64,000 bases of DNA, from NCBI GenBank assembly GCA_020881835.1, contig CP052876.1, positions 496,001-560,000 on the forward strand, written 5' to 3'. The DNA is from Kineosporiaceae bacterium SCSIO 59966 (GTDB lineage: Bacteria > Actinomycetota > Actinomycetes > Actinomycetales > SCSIO-59966). This document shows positions 1 through 9,100 of the stretch, piece after piece. How positions within the stretch are numbered: the first letter of the stretch is position 1; every line of letters begins with the position of its first letter. Both the position numbers and the translations under genes were made by a program. The notes below the pieces were generated by a model. It was not told where the DNA came from. It worked only from the letters and a program-made list of their open reading frames with translations, and searched no databases.

Positions 1-437
1 TCAGCGCGGTCACCGAGCAGGCGATGTGGGCCGGGGTCGCCGCGCTGCAGGTCGGCGGCCGGCTCGGCGACGTCGGCGCCGCCGTCGAGGACGCCGTCGA
101 GGGTCGGTACGGCATCGTGGAGGGCTACGTCGGCCACGGGATCGGCACCGCGATGCACCAGCCGCCGGAGGTCCTCAACTACCGGGTCCGGGAACGCGGC
201 CCGCGCCTGCGCCCGGGACTGTGCGTCGCGGTCGAGCCGATGCTCGTCGACGGCGACCCGGACACCACCGTCCTGGCCGACGACTGGACCGTCGTGACGA
301 CGTCCGGCGCCCGCGCCGCCCACTGGGAGCACACCGTCGCACTCGGTGAGCGCGGACCCTGGGTGCTCACCGCCCCGGACGGCGGGGTGGAGGCGCTGGC
401 CGCCCTCGGCGTCCGCGCCGCTCCCCTTGCCGACTGA
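1..437 (+). CDS. map: Methionine aminopeptidase type I, C-terminal part
   Basis: This is the 3' end of a reading frame already open at the window edge (frame from base 3); about 145 residues remain. It removes the initiator methionine from nascent proteins in the cytosol. The pita-bread fold motifs of the C-terminal half are visible: GYVGHGIGT with a metal/substrate-site histidine, a proline-rich loop followed by GLCVAVEPML with a metal-binding glutamate, and a final WEHTV glutamate. Position just before infA is the usual adk-map-infA order. The N-terminal half lies outside the window. Confidence 0.93.
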   Translation, partial: SAVTEQAMWAGVAALQVGGRLGDVGAAVEDAVEGRYGIVEGYVGHGIGTAMHQPPEVLNYRVRERGPRLRPGLCVAVEPMLVDGDPDTTVLADDWTVVTTSGARAAHWEHTVALGERGPWVLTAPDGGVEALAALGVRAAPLAD

Positions 438-643
438 CTGGGCCGACTGACCGGACCGGCTGGCCCGACGATTTCGTGGTTGCGGGCAGAGTGGCGTAGG
501 CTTGTGCGTCGGCTCACGAGCACCATCGTCCTGTCGCGCCCCGCGGCTGGTTCGGCACGACCAGGACGCCGTCACGCGTGCGCCACGCCAGGTACGTCCC
601 CGCTCCGGCGGGCCGAGAAGACGAGTGAGGACCGACCCAGGAC
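438..643 (+). promoter_or_regulatory. Gap between map and infA with a possible promoter
   Basis: About 200 bases without a gene. A -10-like TAGGCT lies at 497-502, with no convincing -35 at 17 nt. It could start the infA to truA transcript. A purine-rich GAGGACC-type ribosome binding sequence precedes the infA ATG. No terminator-like hairpin was recognised after map. Confidence 0.3.
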
Positions 644-865
644 ATGGCGAAGAAGGACGGAGTCATCGAGATCGAGGGCACCGTGGTGGAGGCCCTGCCG
701 AACGCGATGTTCCGTGTGGAGCTGTCCAACGGGCACAAGGTCCTCGCCCACATCTCGGGCAAGATGCGCCAGCACTACATCCGGATCCTCCCGGAGGACC
801 GGGTGGTCGTCGAGCTCAGCCCGTACGACCTCACCCGCGGGCGCATTGTCTACCGCTACAAGTAA
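644..865 (+). CDS. infA: Translation initiation factor IF-1
   Basis: A 73-residue single OB-fold protein that binds the 30S A site during initiation. Length and sequence match the family almost end to end (start [20 protein letters not shown], end GRIVYRYK). The ATG follows a GAGGACCGACCC leader. It heads the conserved infA-rpmJ-rpsM-rpsK-rpsD-rpoA-rplQ operon. Confidence 0.99.
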   Translation: MAKKDGVIEIEGTVVEALPNAMFRVELSNGHKVLAHISGKMRQHYIRILPEDRVVVELSPYDLTRGRIVYRYK

Positions 866-929
866 CCGACCACAGCGAGCACCGCGCCGCCGACGGCGAG
901 AGCCGGCCGGCGGGAGGCCGAGGGACACG

Positions 930-1043
930 ATGAAGGTACAGCCGAGCGTCAAGACGATCTGCGACAAGTGCAAGGTGATCCGCCGTCACGGCCGGGTCAT
1001 GGTGATCTGCGAGAACCCTCGTCACAAGCAGCGCCAGGGCTGA
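930..1043 (+). CDS. rpmJ: Ribosomal protein L36 (bL36), zinc-binding form
   Basis: A 37-residue protein starting [19 protein letters not shown]. The zinc ligands are present (C11 and C14, then C27 and H32), so this is the C+ form. Many actinobacteria also keep a zinc-free paralogue elsewhere under Zur control, which cannot be seen here. The ATG at 930 follows GGGAGGCCGAGGG. Its position between infA and rpsM is canonical. Confidence 0.98.
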   Translation: MKVQPSVKTICDKCKVIRRHGRVMVICENPRHKQRQG

Positions 1044-1183
1044 CGACCCACCCCACTGCAGGGCACGACCCCCGGGACGACGTCCCGGGACGACACCCCC
1101 GGTCCGGAGGCCGGGGACTCCCACCTCGCGGCGGGAGGCCGGTCCTGCAGCAGACCTCCGGCGACACCAGGAGATAGACAGGA

Positions 1184-1561
1184 ATGGCACGTCTCGTCGG
1201 CGTCGACCTCCCCCGCGACAAGCGGCTCGAGGTTGCGCTCACCTACATCTACGGCATCGGACGCACCCGCGCCCAGCAGGCCCTTGCCGCCACCGGCGTG
1301 AGCCCCGACCTGCGCGTCCGCGACATGGGCGACGCCGAGCTCGTGGCCCTGCGTGACTACATCGACGCCAACTTCCAGGTCGAGGGAGACCTCCGCCGAG
1401 AGGTGGCCTCCGACATCCGGCGCAAGGTCGAGATCGGCTCCTACCAGGGGCTCCGCCACCGTCGCGGCCTGCCGGTGCACGGCCAGCGCACCAAGACGAA
1501 CGCCCGGACCCGCAAGGGGCCCAAGCGCACCGTCGCGGGCAAGAAGAAGGCCAAGAAGTAG
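1184..1561 (+). CDS. rpsM: 30S ribosomal protein S13 (uS13)
   Basis: 125 residues, normal for the family. The start [20 protein letters not shown] is diagnostic, and the helix-hairpin region [12 protein letters not shown] and the basic C-terminal tail ending KKKAKK that reaches the tRNAs are present. It sits in the 30S head and contacts S19 and the P-site tRNA. ATG at 1184 follows AGGAGATAGACAGG. The 140-nt gap from rpmJ has no recognisable gene. Confidence 0.99.
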   Translation: MARLVGVDLPRDKRLEVALTYIYGIGRTRAQQALAATGVSPDLRVRDMGDAELVALRDYIDANFQVEGDLRREVASDIRRKVEIGSYQGLRHRRGLPVHGQRTKTNARTRKGPKRTVAGKKKAKK

Positions 1562-1633
1562 ACCCAGCGGCCCCCGCCGCGCCCCCGACCTCCCGACACA
1601 GCGTCACCGAACCAGCCAGGAGAGAAGCAGCAC

Positions 1634-2041
1634 ATGCCTCCCAAGACCCGAGCAGCCGCCGGGGCGCGCCGTCCCCGCCGCAAGGAGAAGAAGAACGTCT
1701 CCCACGGCCAGGCGCACATCAAGAGCACCTTCAACAACACCATCGTCTCCATCACCGACCCGTCCGGTGCGGTGATCTCGTGGGCCTCCGCCGGTCAGGT
1801 CGGCTTCAAGGGCTCCCGCAAGTCGACCCCGTTCGCGGCGCAGATGGCGGCCGAGGCCGCGGCGCGCCGTGCCCAGGAGCACGGGATGCGCAAGGTCGAC
1901 GTGTTCGTCAAGGGACCTGGCTCCGGCCGGGAGACCGCGATCCGCTCGCTGACGGCCGCCGGGCTGGAGGTCGGGTCCATCTCGGACGTGACTCCCACCC
2001 CGCACAACGGCTGCCGCCCGCCCAAGCGCCGTCGCGTCTGA
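1634..2041 (+). CDS. rpsK: 30S ribosomal protein S11 (uS11)
   Basis: 135 residues, with the expected SFNNTI-type segment (here [12 protein letters not shown]), [14 protein letters not shown] and the terminal [11 protein letters not shown]. It lines the platform near the 3' end of 16S rRNA. An AGGAGAGAAGC ribosome binding sequence precedes the ATG. Second of the rpsM-rpsK-rpsD trio. Confidence 0.99.
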   Translation: MPPKTRAAAGARRPRRKEKKNVSHGQAHIKSTFNNTIVSITDPSGAVISWASAGQVGFKGSRKSTPFAAQMAAEAAARRAQEHGMRKVDVFVKGPGSGRETAIRSLTAAGLEVGSISDVTPTPHNGCRPPKRRRV

Positions 2042-2081
2042 CCCGCGCCGACCCTGACGACACGAAGGAGAAACCCAGACC

Positions 2082-2708
2082 ATGGCGCGATACACCGGCG
2101 CTGACTGCAAGCGCTGCCGCCGCGAGAAGACCAAGCTGTACCTCAAGGGTGCCAAGTGCGACTCGCCGAAGTGCCCGATCGAGATCCGGCCCTACCCGCC
2201 GGGCGAGCACGGCCGCGCCCGCACCAAGGAGAGCGAGTACCTCCTGCAGATGCGGGAGAAGCAGAAGGCCGCCCGCATCTACGGCGTGCTGGAGAAGCAG
2301 TTCCGCGGGTACTACGAGGAGGCGCACCGGCGTCCGGGCAAGACCGGCGAGAACCTGCTGCGGATCCTGGAGTCGCGGCTCGACAACGTCGTCTACCGGG
2401 CCGGTTACGCCAAGTCCCGTGACATGGCTCGCCAGCTCGTCCGGCACGGCCACTTCCTCGTCAACGGCAAGAAGGTCGACATCCCGAGCTACCGGGTGAG
2501 CGAGAACGACATCGTCGAGGTCCGGGCGAAGTCCTGGGAGATGACGCCGTTCGTCGTCGCCCGCGCCGAGGCCGGTGAGCGGACCGTCCCGGCGTGGCTC
2601 GAGGTCGTCCCCTCCAAGATGCGGATCCTCGTGCACGGCCTGCCCCAGCGCCAGGTGATCGACACCCAGGTGCAGGAGCAGCTCATCGTCGAGCTCTACT
2701 CGAAGTAA
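2082..2708 (+). CDS. rpsD: 30S ribosomal protein S4 (uS4), cysteine-bearing form
   Basis: 208 residues. S4 nucleates 30S assembly and is often an autoregulator of its operon. The N-terminal CKRC plus CDSPKC cluster (about residues 10-31) is the zinc-binding type, followed by the S4 RNA-binding domain at roughly residues 95-160 ([20 protein letters not shown]). ATG at 2082 follows GAAGGAG. Directly precedes rpoA. Confidence 0.98.
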   Translation: MARYTGADCKRCRREKTKLYLKGAKCDSPKCPIEIRPYPPGEHGRARTKESEYLLQMREKQKAARIYGVLEKQFRGYYEEAHRRPGKTGENLLRILESRLDNVVYRAGYAKSRDMARQLVRHGHFLVNGKKVDIPSYRVSENDIVEVRAKSWEMTPFVVARAEAGERTVPAWLEVVPSKMRILVHGLPQRQVIDTQVQEQLIVELYSK

Positions 2709-2870
2709 GCCGGGTAGCCGGCGTAACCCGCCGGTGCCCCCGGTGCCCACGGCACCGGGGACGCCGCGCGGGCGGGCTCCCCCCGGGAGCAGCACCACCC
2801 CGGACGGCGTACCGAGCCCGTCCGGGCCGTGTCAGGGTCAAATAGCGGGCCCTGGAAGGAAGGAACCACA

Positions 2871-3884
2871 GTGCTCATCGCGCAGCGCCCCACCCTCACC
2901 GAGGACGTCGTCACCGAGCGCCGCTCGCGGTTCGTCATCGAGCCGCTGGAGCCGGGCTTCGGCTACACCCTCGGCAACTCCCTCCGTCGCACCCTGCTGT
3001 CGTCGATCCCCGGCGCGGCCGTGACCAGCCTCCGCATCGACGGCGTCCTGCACGAGTTCTCCACCGTGCCGGGGGTCAAGGAGGACGTCACCGAGATCAT
3101 CCTCAACATCAAGAACCTCGTCGTCTCCAGCGAGCACGACGAGCCGGTCGTCATGTACCTGCGCAAGCAGGGCCCCGGCACGGTGACCGCCGCCGACATC
3201 GCCCCGCCGGCGGGCGTCGAGGTGCACAACCCCGACCTGCACATCGCCACGCTCAACGCCAAGGGCAAGCTGGAGATGGAGCTCACCGTCGAGCGCGGCC
3301 GCGGCTACGTCTCGGCCCAGCAGAACAAGTCCGGGGACGCCGAGATCGGCCGGATCCCGGTGGACTCCATCTACTCCCCGGTGCTCAAGGTGACGTACAA
3401 GGTCGAGGCGACCCGCGTCGAGCAGCGCACCGACTTCGACCGTCTCGTCGTCGACGTCGAGACCAAGGCCTCGATGCAGCCGCGTGACGCGATGGCCAGC
3501 GCCGGCAAGACCCTGGTCGAGCTGTTCGGGCTGGCCCGCGAGCTCAACGTCGAGGCCGAGGGCATCGACATGGGGCCGTCGCCCACGGACGCCGCGCTGG
3601 CAGCGGACCTGGCGCTGCCGATCGAGGAGCTCGACCTCACGGTCCGCTCCTACAACTGCCTGAAGCGCGAGGGCATCCACACCGTGGGTGAGCTCACCGC
3701 CCGCAGCGAGGCCGACCTGCTCGACATCCGCAACTTCGGCGCGAAGTCGATCGACGAGGTCAAGGCCAAGCTGGTCGGCATGGGCCTGTCGCTCAAGGAC
3801 AGCCCGCCCGGGTTCGACCCGAGCGCCGTCGTGGACACCTACGGCGACGACGACATGTCCTTCGCCGAGGACGAGCAGTACTGA
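2871..3884 (+). CDS. rpoA: RNA polymerase alpha subunit
   Basis: 337 residues from the GTG at 2871, chosen because GGAAGGAAGG ends eight nt upstream and [14 protein letters not shown] is the usual actinobacterial start; an in-frame start at 2829 would add an unconserved 14 residues. The N-terminal domain (about 1-230, with [20 protein letters not shown]) dimerises and assembles core enzyme. The C-terminal domain (about 250-315, with [14 protein letters not shown] and [13 protein letters not shown]) binds UP elements and activators. An acidic tail ends the protein. Confidence 0.98.
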   Translation: MLIAQRPTLTEDVVTERRSRFVIEPLEPGFGYTLGNSLRRTLLSSIPGAAVTSLRIDGVLHEFSTVPGVKEDVTEIILNIKNLVVSSEHDEPVVMYLRKQGPGTVTAADIAPPAGVEVHNPDLHIATLNAKGKLEMELTVERGRGYVSAQQNKSGDAEIGRIPVDSIYSPVLKVTYKVEATRVEQRTDFDRLVVDVETKASMQPRDAMASAGKTLVELFGLARELNVEAEGIDMGPSPTDAALAADLALPIEELDLTVRSYNCLKREGIHTVGELTARSEADLLDIRNFGAKSIDEVKAKLVGMGLSLKDSPPGFDPSAVVDTYGDDDMSFAEDEQY

Positions 3885-3955
3885 GGCACCCGAGCCACGC
3901 TCACGCCGTCCGGCGGTCCTGACGGCGCGGCCCCACCCGAGGAGAACACCGAACT

Positions 3956-4555
3956 ATGCCTACCCCAGCCAAGGGCCCGCGGCTCGGCGGCGGCCCGGCC
4001 CACGAGCGCCTCATGCTCGCCGGTCTGGCCACCCAGCTGTTCGAGCACCAGCGGATCACGACGACCGAGGCCAAGGCGAAGCGGCTGCGTCCGCTCGCTG
4101 AGCGCCTCATCACCTTCGCCAAGCGCGGGGACCTCGCCGCCCGGCGCCGGGTGATGACGGTGGTCCGCGACAAGGGCGTCGTGCACACCCTGTTCACCGA
4201 GATCGGCCCGGCGATGGCCGAACGTCCCGGCGGGTACACCCGGATCACGAAGATCGGCCCCCGCAAGGGGGACAACGCCCCGATGGCCGTGATCGAGCTC
4301 GTGCTCGAACCGCTGTCGCCGAAGAAGGCGACCGTGCGCGAGGCCGAGTCGGCGACCCGCCGAGCCGCCGCGGCGAGTGCCGTCCCGGCCGCCGAGGAGA
4401 CGACGACCGAGCCGGCCGAGGTGGACGACTCTGCTGAGCCGGCTGACTCTGCTGAGTCGGCTGACTCTGCTGAGTCGGCTGACTCGCCGGCAGAGGCCGA
4501 CGCCGGTGCAGCGGCCGCTGGCGAGGACGAGGACGAGAAGAAGGCGGACGCCTGA
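3956..4555 (+). CDS. rplQ: 50S ribosomal protein L17 (bL17) with acidic repeat tail
   Basis: 199 residues. Residues 1-120 are canonical L17 ([20 protein letters not shown], then [20 protein letters not shown] and [19 protein letters not shown]). The last 75 or so residues are an Ala/Glu/Ser/Asp-rich extension. Part of it is encoded by near-perfect 18-nt repeats reading as ADSAES units. Actinobacterial L17 proteins often have acidic tails, but the repeat is local. GAGGAGAACACC precedes the ATG. Confidence 0.98.
   Translation: MPTPAKGPRLGGGPAHERLMLAGLATQLFEHQRITTTEAKAKRLRPLAERLITFAKRGDLAARRRVMTVVRDKGVVHTLFTEIGPAMAERPGGYTRITKIGPRKGDNAPMAVIELVLEPLSPKKATVREAESATRRAAAASAVPAAEETTTEPAEVDDSAEPADSAESADSAESADSPAEADAGAAAAGEDEDEKKADA
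4423..4485 (+). repeat. 18-nt tandem repeat inside rplQ
   Basis: Three near-identical copies of GACTCTGCTGAGTCGGCT plus a partial copy encode ADSAES repeats in the L17 tail. The first copy differs at one base (GAGCCG for GAGTCG). The period is a multiple of three, so copy-number changes keep frame. TCT and GCT codons are unusual against the GC-rich background. Confidence 0.9.
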
Positions 4556-4614
4556 CCCACCCGCCTGAGCGTGCCGCCGAGCCCGCCGCCCCCGCCGACG
4601 GGGACGGCGGGCTC

Positions 4615-5472
4615 GTGCGCGTCCGGCTGGACCTGGGCTACGACGGCACCGGGTTCCGGGGCTGGGCGCGCCAACCCGGCCTGCGCACCGTCCAGGAGAC
4701 CCTCGAGGACGCCCTTGCCCGGGTGCTCAGGCTGCAGGCCCCGCCGGTCACGGTCGTGGCCGGCCGCACCGACGCCGGCGTCCACGCCACCGGGCAGGTC
4801 TGCCACGTCGACCTGCCCCGAACCGTCTGGCTCGCCGTGCGCGACCGCTCCGGGTCCGCGCGCGGTGAGGTGCTGCGCCGGCGCCTGGCCGGCGTCCTGC
4901 CCGACGACGTCGTCGTCACCCGGGTGACGGCGGCGGCACCCGGCTTCGACGCCAGGTTCTCGGCACTGCGCCGCCGCTACGCCTACCGGCTCGCGGACGA
5001 CCCGGCCGGGGTCCCGCCGCTGCGCCGCTGGGACGTCGCCCGGGCCCGCGGTCCACTCGACGTCGCCGCGATGGACGCCGCCGCACGCACCCTGGAGGGC
5101 CTGCACGACTTCGCCGCGTTCTGCCGCCCTCGGTCCGGGGCGACGACGGTGCGCACGCTGCTGGAGTACCGCTGGTCCCGCGACGCCGACGGCTTCGTCA
5201 CCGCCCGCGTCGTCGCCGACGCGTTCTGCCACTCGATGGTCCGCGCCCTCGTCGGCGCGGTGCTGCCGGTGGGCAGCCGGCGCCGACCGGTGGACTGGCC
5301 GCGACAGGTGCTCGACGCAGGCGTCCGCGACCCGGCCGTCGAGGTCGCCCCGGCGCACGGGCTGGTCCTCGAGGAGGTCGTCTACCCCGGGGACGCCGAC
5401 CTGGCCGAGCGGGCCCGAGTGGCCCGCCGGCGCCGGGACGAGCCGCAGTGCCCACCCGGCCCCGACCGCTGA
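4615..5472 (+). CDS. truA: tRNA pseudouridine(38-40) synthase TruA
   Basis: 285 residues from GTG 4615, preceded by GGGGACGGCGGG. TruA isomerises uridines 38-40 of the tRNA anticodon arm. The N-terminal LDLGYDGTGFRGWARQPG is diagnostic, and the catalytic aspartate lies in GRTDAGVHATGQVCHVD. FAAFCRPRSG and the C-terminal FCHSMVRALVGAVLPVG complete the domain. It follows rplQ by 59 nt, the standard order, and is probably cotranscribed with the ribosomal operon. Confidence 0.96.
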   Translation: MRVRLDLGYDGTGFRGWARQPGLRTVQETLEDALARVLRLQAPPVTVVAGRTDAGVHATGQVCHVDLPRTVWLAVRDRSGSARGEVLRRRLAGVLPDDVVVTRVTAAAPGFDARFSALRRRYAYRLADDPAGVPPLRRWDVARARGPLDVAAMDAAARTLEGLHDFAAFCRPRSGATTVRTLLEYRWSRDADGFVTARVVADAFCHSMVRALVGAVLPVGSRRRPVDWPRQVLDAGVRDPAVEVAPAHGLVLEEVVYPGDADLAERARVARRRRDEPQCPPGPDR

Positions 5473-5539
5473 CCGGGCGGGGCGGGCCGGCGGGCCCCTC
5501 GAGTCGTGGGCCGGCCCGGGCGGTGGCATCGTCGGAGGC

Positions 5540-6040
5540 ATGAGCCAGAACGACAACGTCAGCGAGACCGTCGGCGTCCCCCCGGACGACGCCCCGGACG
5601 ACCTGCTCGAGCGGGCCACGGACGACGACGTCGACGACGTCCTGGACGCCGGCTACTCCCCGCCGGAGAAGCCGCTCGGCATCGACAGGTTCGGCACCAC
5701 GCTCGAGGAGGAGCGCCAGGGCGAGACCCTCGACCAGCGGCTGGCCCAGGAGGAGCCGGAGCAGTCCGTCGAGGCCCAGGACCCCGGCGGCGCGCGCGGC
5801 GTCCGTGCCCCCGGCGAGCCCGACGTGGTCGACGACGGGACTGCCGACGCCGCGCAGGACGGCGAGCTGCTGGACGACCAGGTCGGGGACCGGCGCGCCG
5901 GCCGGATCGTCGAGTCCGACGAGGGCGCCCACACCGACGCCGAGAAGGACGCCGTCGCCCGGGACGTGGGCGTCGACGGCGGTGCCGCCTCGGCGGAGGA
6001 GGCGGCGGTGCACGTCGTGGACGACTCTGAGTCGACGTGA
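5540..6040 (+). CDS. Acidic DUF5709-like protein
   Basis: 166 residues, strongly acidic and low in hydrophobics, without a signal peptide or membrane segment. The core YSPPEKPLGIDRFGTT followed by ETLDQRLAQEEPE resembles the actinobacterial DUF5709 family, whose function is unknown. The C-terminal half (RAGRIVESDEGAHTDAEKD and DVGVDGGAASAEEAAVHVVD) is also typical. The ATG at 5540 follows GGAGGC. It is a stand-alone gene between truA and the amylopullulanase. Confidence 0.7.
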   Translation: MSQNDNVSETVGVPPDDAPDDLLERATDDDVDDVLDAGYSPPEKPLGIDRFGTTLEEERQGETLDQRLAQEEPEQSVEAQDPGGARGVRAPGEPDVVDDGTADAAQDGELLDDQVGDRRAGRIVESDEGAHTDAEKDAVARDVGVDGGAASAEEAAVHVVDDSEST

Positions 6041-6178
6041 CCGGCTGACCTGACTGGCGGAGCCGGCGACGGGGCTCTTCCGGCGTGTCCGTGGCGGGGG
6101 CTACGGTGCTCGGCAGATCCCGCGGATATCGCCACGTAGCGGGACCAACCGCTGTCACCGCCCAGCCCTGGAGTCCCG

Positions 6179-9100
6179 ATGGCGTCTTCCCGCCCTCTGC
6201 GTGCCACCGCCCTGACCGTCGGCTCGGCGGCGCTCCTCGGGTCCCTGCTCGTCCCGCTGCCGGCGGTGGCGCAGCACTCCCCGGTGCCCGAGCAGGTCAC
6301 GCTGGTGGGCAGCCTGCAGAGCGAGCTGGGCTGCAGCGGTGACTGGGAGCCCGACTGCGAGGCCACCCGGCTCGAGCCGGTCGACGGCACCACCGAGTTC
6401 GCCGCGACGTTCGAGGTGCCCGGCGGGCAGCACTCCTTCAAGGTGGCGCTCAACGACGGGTGGGACGAGAACTACGGCGCCGGCGGGGTGGCCGGCGGCG
6501 CCGACATCCCCCTGGTGCTCGGTGGGTCCGTGCCGGTGCGGTTCTCCTACGACCACGCCACGCACGACGTCCGGATGACCCCGCTGCTGGCAGCGGAGCC
6601 GCTCGGGGACGGCGACGCGGACCTCGTGCCGCCGTCCCTGCGCGAGCCGCTGACCGACGAGCGGTTCTACTTCGTCATGGCCGACCGGTTCGCCAACGGC
6701 GACCCGACCAACGACACCGGCGGCTCGACGTCCGGCGACCGCCTGGACCACGGGTTCGACCCGACCGACAAGGGCTTCTACCACGGTGGCGACCTGGCCG
6801 GGATCATGGACCGGCTTGACTACGTCGAGTCGCTGGGAACCACGGCGATCTGGCTCACACCGTCGTTCGAGAACCGGCCGGTCCAGGGTTCCGGCGACGA
6901 CGTCAGCGCTGGGTACCACGGCTACTGGGTCACCGACTTCACCCGGATCGACCCGCACCTGGGCACCAACGAGGAGATGAAGGCCCTCGTCGACGCCGCG
7001 CACGAGCGGGGGATGAAGGTCTTCTTCGACATCATCACGAACCACACCGCGGACGTCATCGACTACGCCGAGGGCGAGTACGCCTACGTCAGCAAGGAGC
7101 AGGCGCCGTACCGGGACGCTGACGGCCACGAGTTCGACGACGCCGACTACGCCGGCACCGGGGAGTTCCCCGAGCTGGACCCTGAGGTGTCCTTCCCGTA
7201 CACGCCGGTGTTCCGGACCGACGCCGACGCCACCGCGAAGACGCCGGCCTGGCTCAACGATCGCACGCTGTACCACAACCGCGGCGACTCGACGTTCACC
7301 GGCGAGTCCAGCACCTACGGTGACTTCATCGGCCTGGACGACCTGTTCACCGAGCACCCGGACGTCGTCGAGGGCATGGGCGAGATCTACCGGACCTGGG
7401 TCGACTTCGGCATCGACGGCTTCCGGGTCGACACCGTCAAGCACGTGAACATGGAGTTCTGGCAGGAGTTCGCACCGGCGATCACGCAACGGGCCCGGGA
7501 GACCGGCAACGACGACTTCTTCGCCTTCGGCGAGGTGTTCGAGGCCAACCCTGCCTACATGTCGCAGTACACGACCACCGGGCGGATGCAGGCCACCATC
7601 GACTTCGCCTTCCAGGCGCGCGCCGTCGAGCTGGCCAAGGGCGGCCCGGGCACGGCGATGCGCGACCTGTTCGCGGCCGACGACTGGTACACCGACACCG
7701 ACTCCAACGCCTACCAGCTGCCCACCTTCCTGGGGAACCACGACATGGGCCGCGTCGGTCACTTCCTCGCCCAGGACGTCGAGGACGACGCCGAGCTGCT
7801 GGCGCGGGCCCGGTTCGCCCACGCGCTGATGTACCTCTTCCGCGGGCAGCCGGTCGTCTACTACGGCGACGAGCAGGGCTTCACCGGTGACGGCGGCGAC
7901 AAGGACGCCCGGCAGGACATGTTCGCCTCACAGGTCGCCAGCTACGCCGACGACGACCTCATCGGCACCGACGCCACGACGGCCGAGGACAACTTCGACA
8001 CCGACCACCCGCTGTACCGCTGGATCGCCGAGCTGGCGGCCCTGCGCGAGGAGCACCCCGCGCTGGCGGACGGGACGCAGGTGCACCGGTACGCGAGCAA
8101 CGCGGCGGGCGTGCTCGCGGTCAGCCGTTTCGACCGCGACCGCGGCGTGGAGTACGTCGTCGCGGTGAACAACGCGACCGAGCCCGCCACCGCGTCGTTC
8201 GAGACGTGGACGCCGAGGACGACGTTCCGTCCGGTGCTGGGGGAGGGCTCGCACCTGCGCAGCGACGCCGAGGGCCGGGTGGAGGTCACCGTGCCGCCGC
8301 TGTCGGCCGTGGTGTGGGAGGCCGTCCGGCCGGTCAGGAAGCGGACGACCGCGCCGGCGCCCGCGTTCGCCGCCCCGTCCGCCGGCGCCGTCGTGCACCC
8401 GGTGCCCGGCAGCGGCGGCGGCGACCGGGCCGAGGTGCGGGTGAGCGTCACCGAGAACGCGTTCGCCGAGGTCGGCTTCGCGTGGCGTCTGGCCGGCACC
8501 GAGGACTGGCAGCGCCTCGGCACCGACGACAACGCGCCGTACCGGGTGTTCCACGACCTCTCCGGGCTGGCCGACGGCACGGTCGTCGAGTACCGGGCGG
8601 TGCTGCGTGACGCCAGCGGCAACCTCTCGGTCGCCTCCAGCTTCGGCGTCGTGGGCGACGCCCCGGCCGGTGGCGGCACCGGCGGCGGCACCGACCCCGT
8701 GGGCCCGGTCGAGCAGCCCGACGCCGTGAGCGTGCCGGGGACGCACAACACCGAGATGGGTTGCGAGACCGACTGGGACCCCGGCTGCGACGCCGCCCAG
8801 CTGACGCTGTCGCCTACCGACGACGTCTGGAAGGGCACGTTCGACCTGCCCGCCGGCGACTACGAGTACAAGGTCGCCGTCGACGGCACGTGGGACGAGA
8901 ACTACGGCGCCGGCGCCGTCCCGGGCGGCGCGAACATCCCGTACACCCACGACGGCGGGCCGGTCTCCTTCTACTACGACCACCGCACCCACTGGGTGGC
9001 CTCCGACGCGCAGGGCCCGGTCGTCACCGCACCGGGGTCGTTCCAGTCCGAGCTCGGCTGCCCCGGTGACTGGGCACCCGAGTGCATGCGGTCGTGGCTG

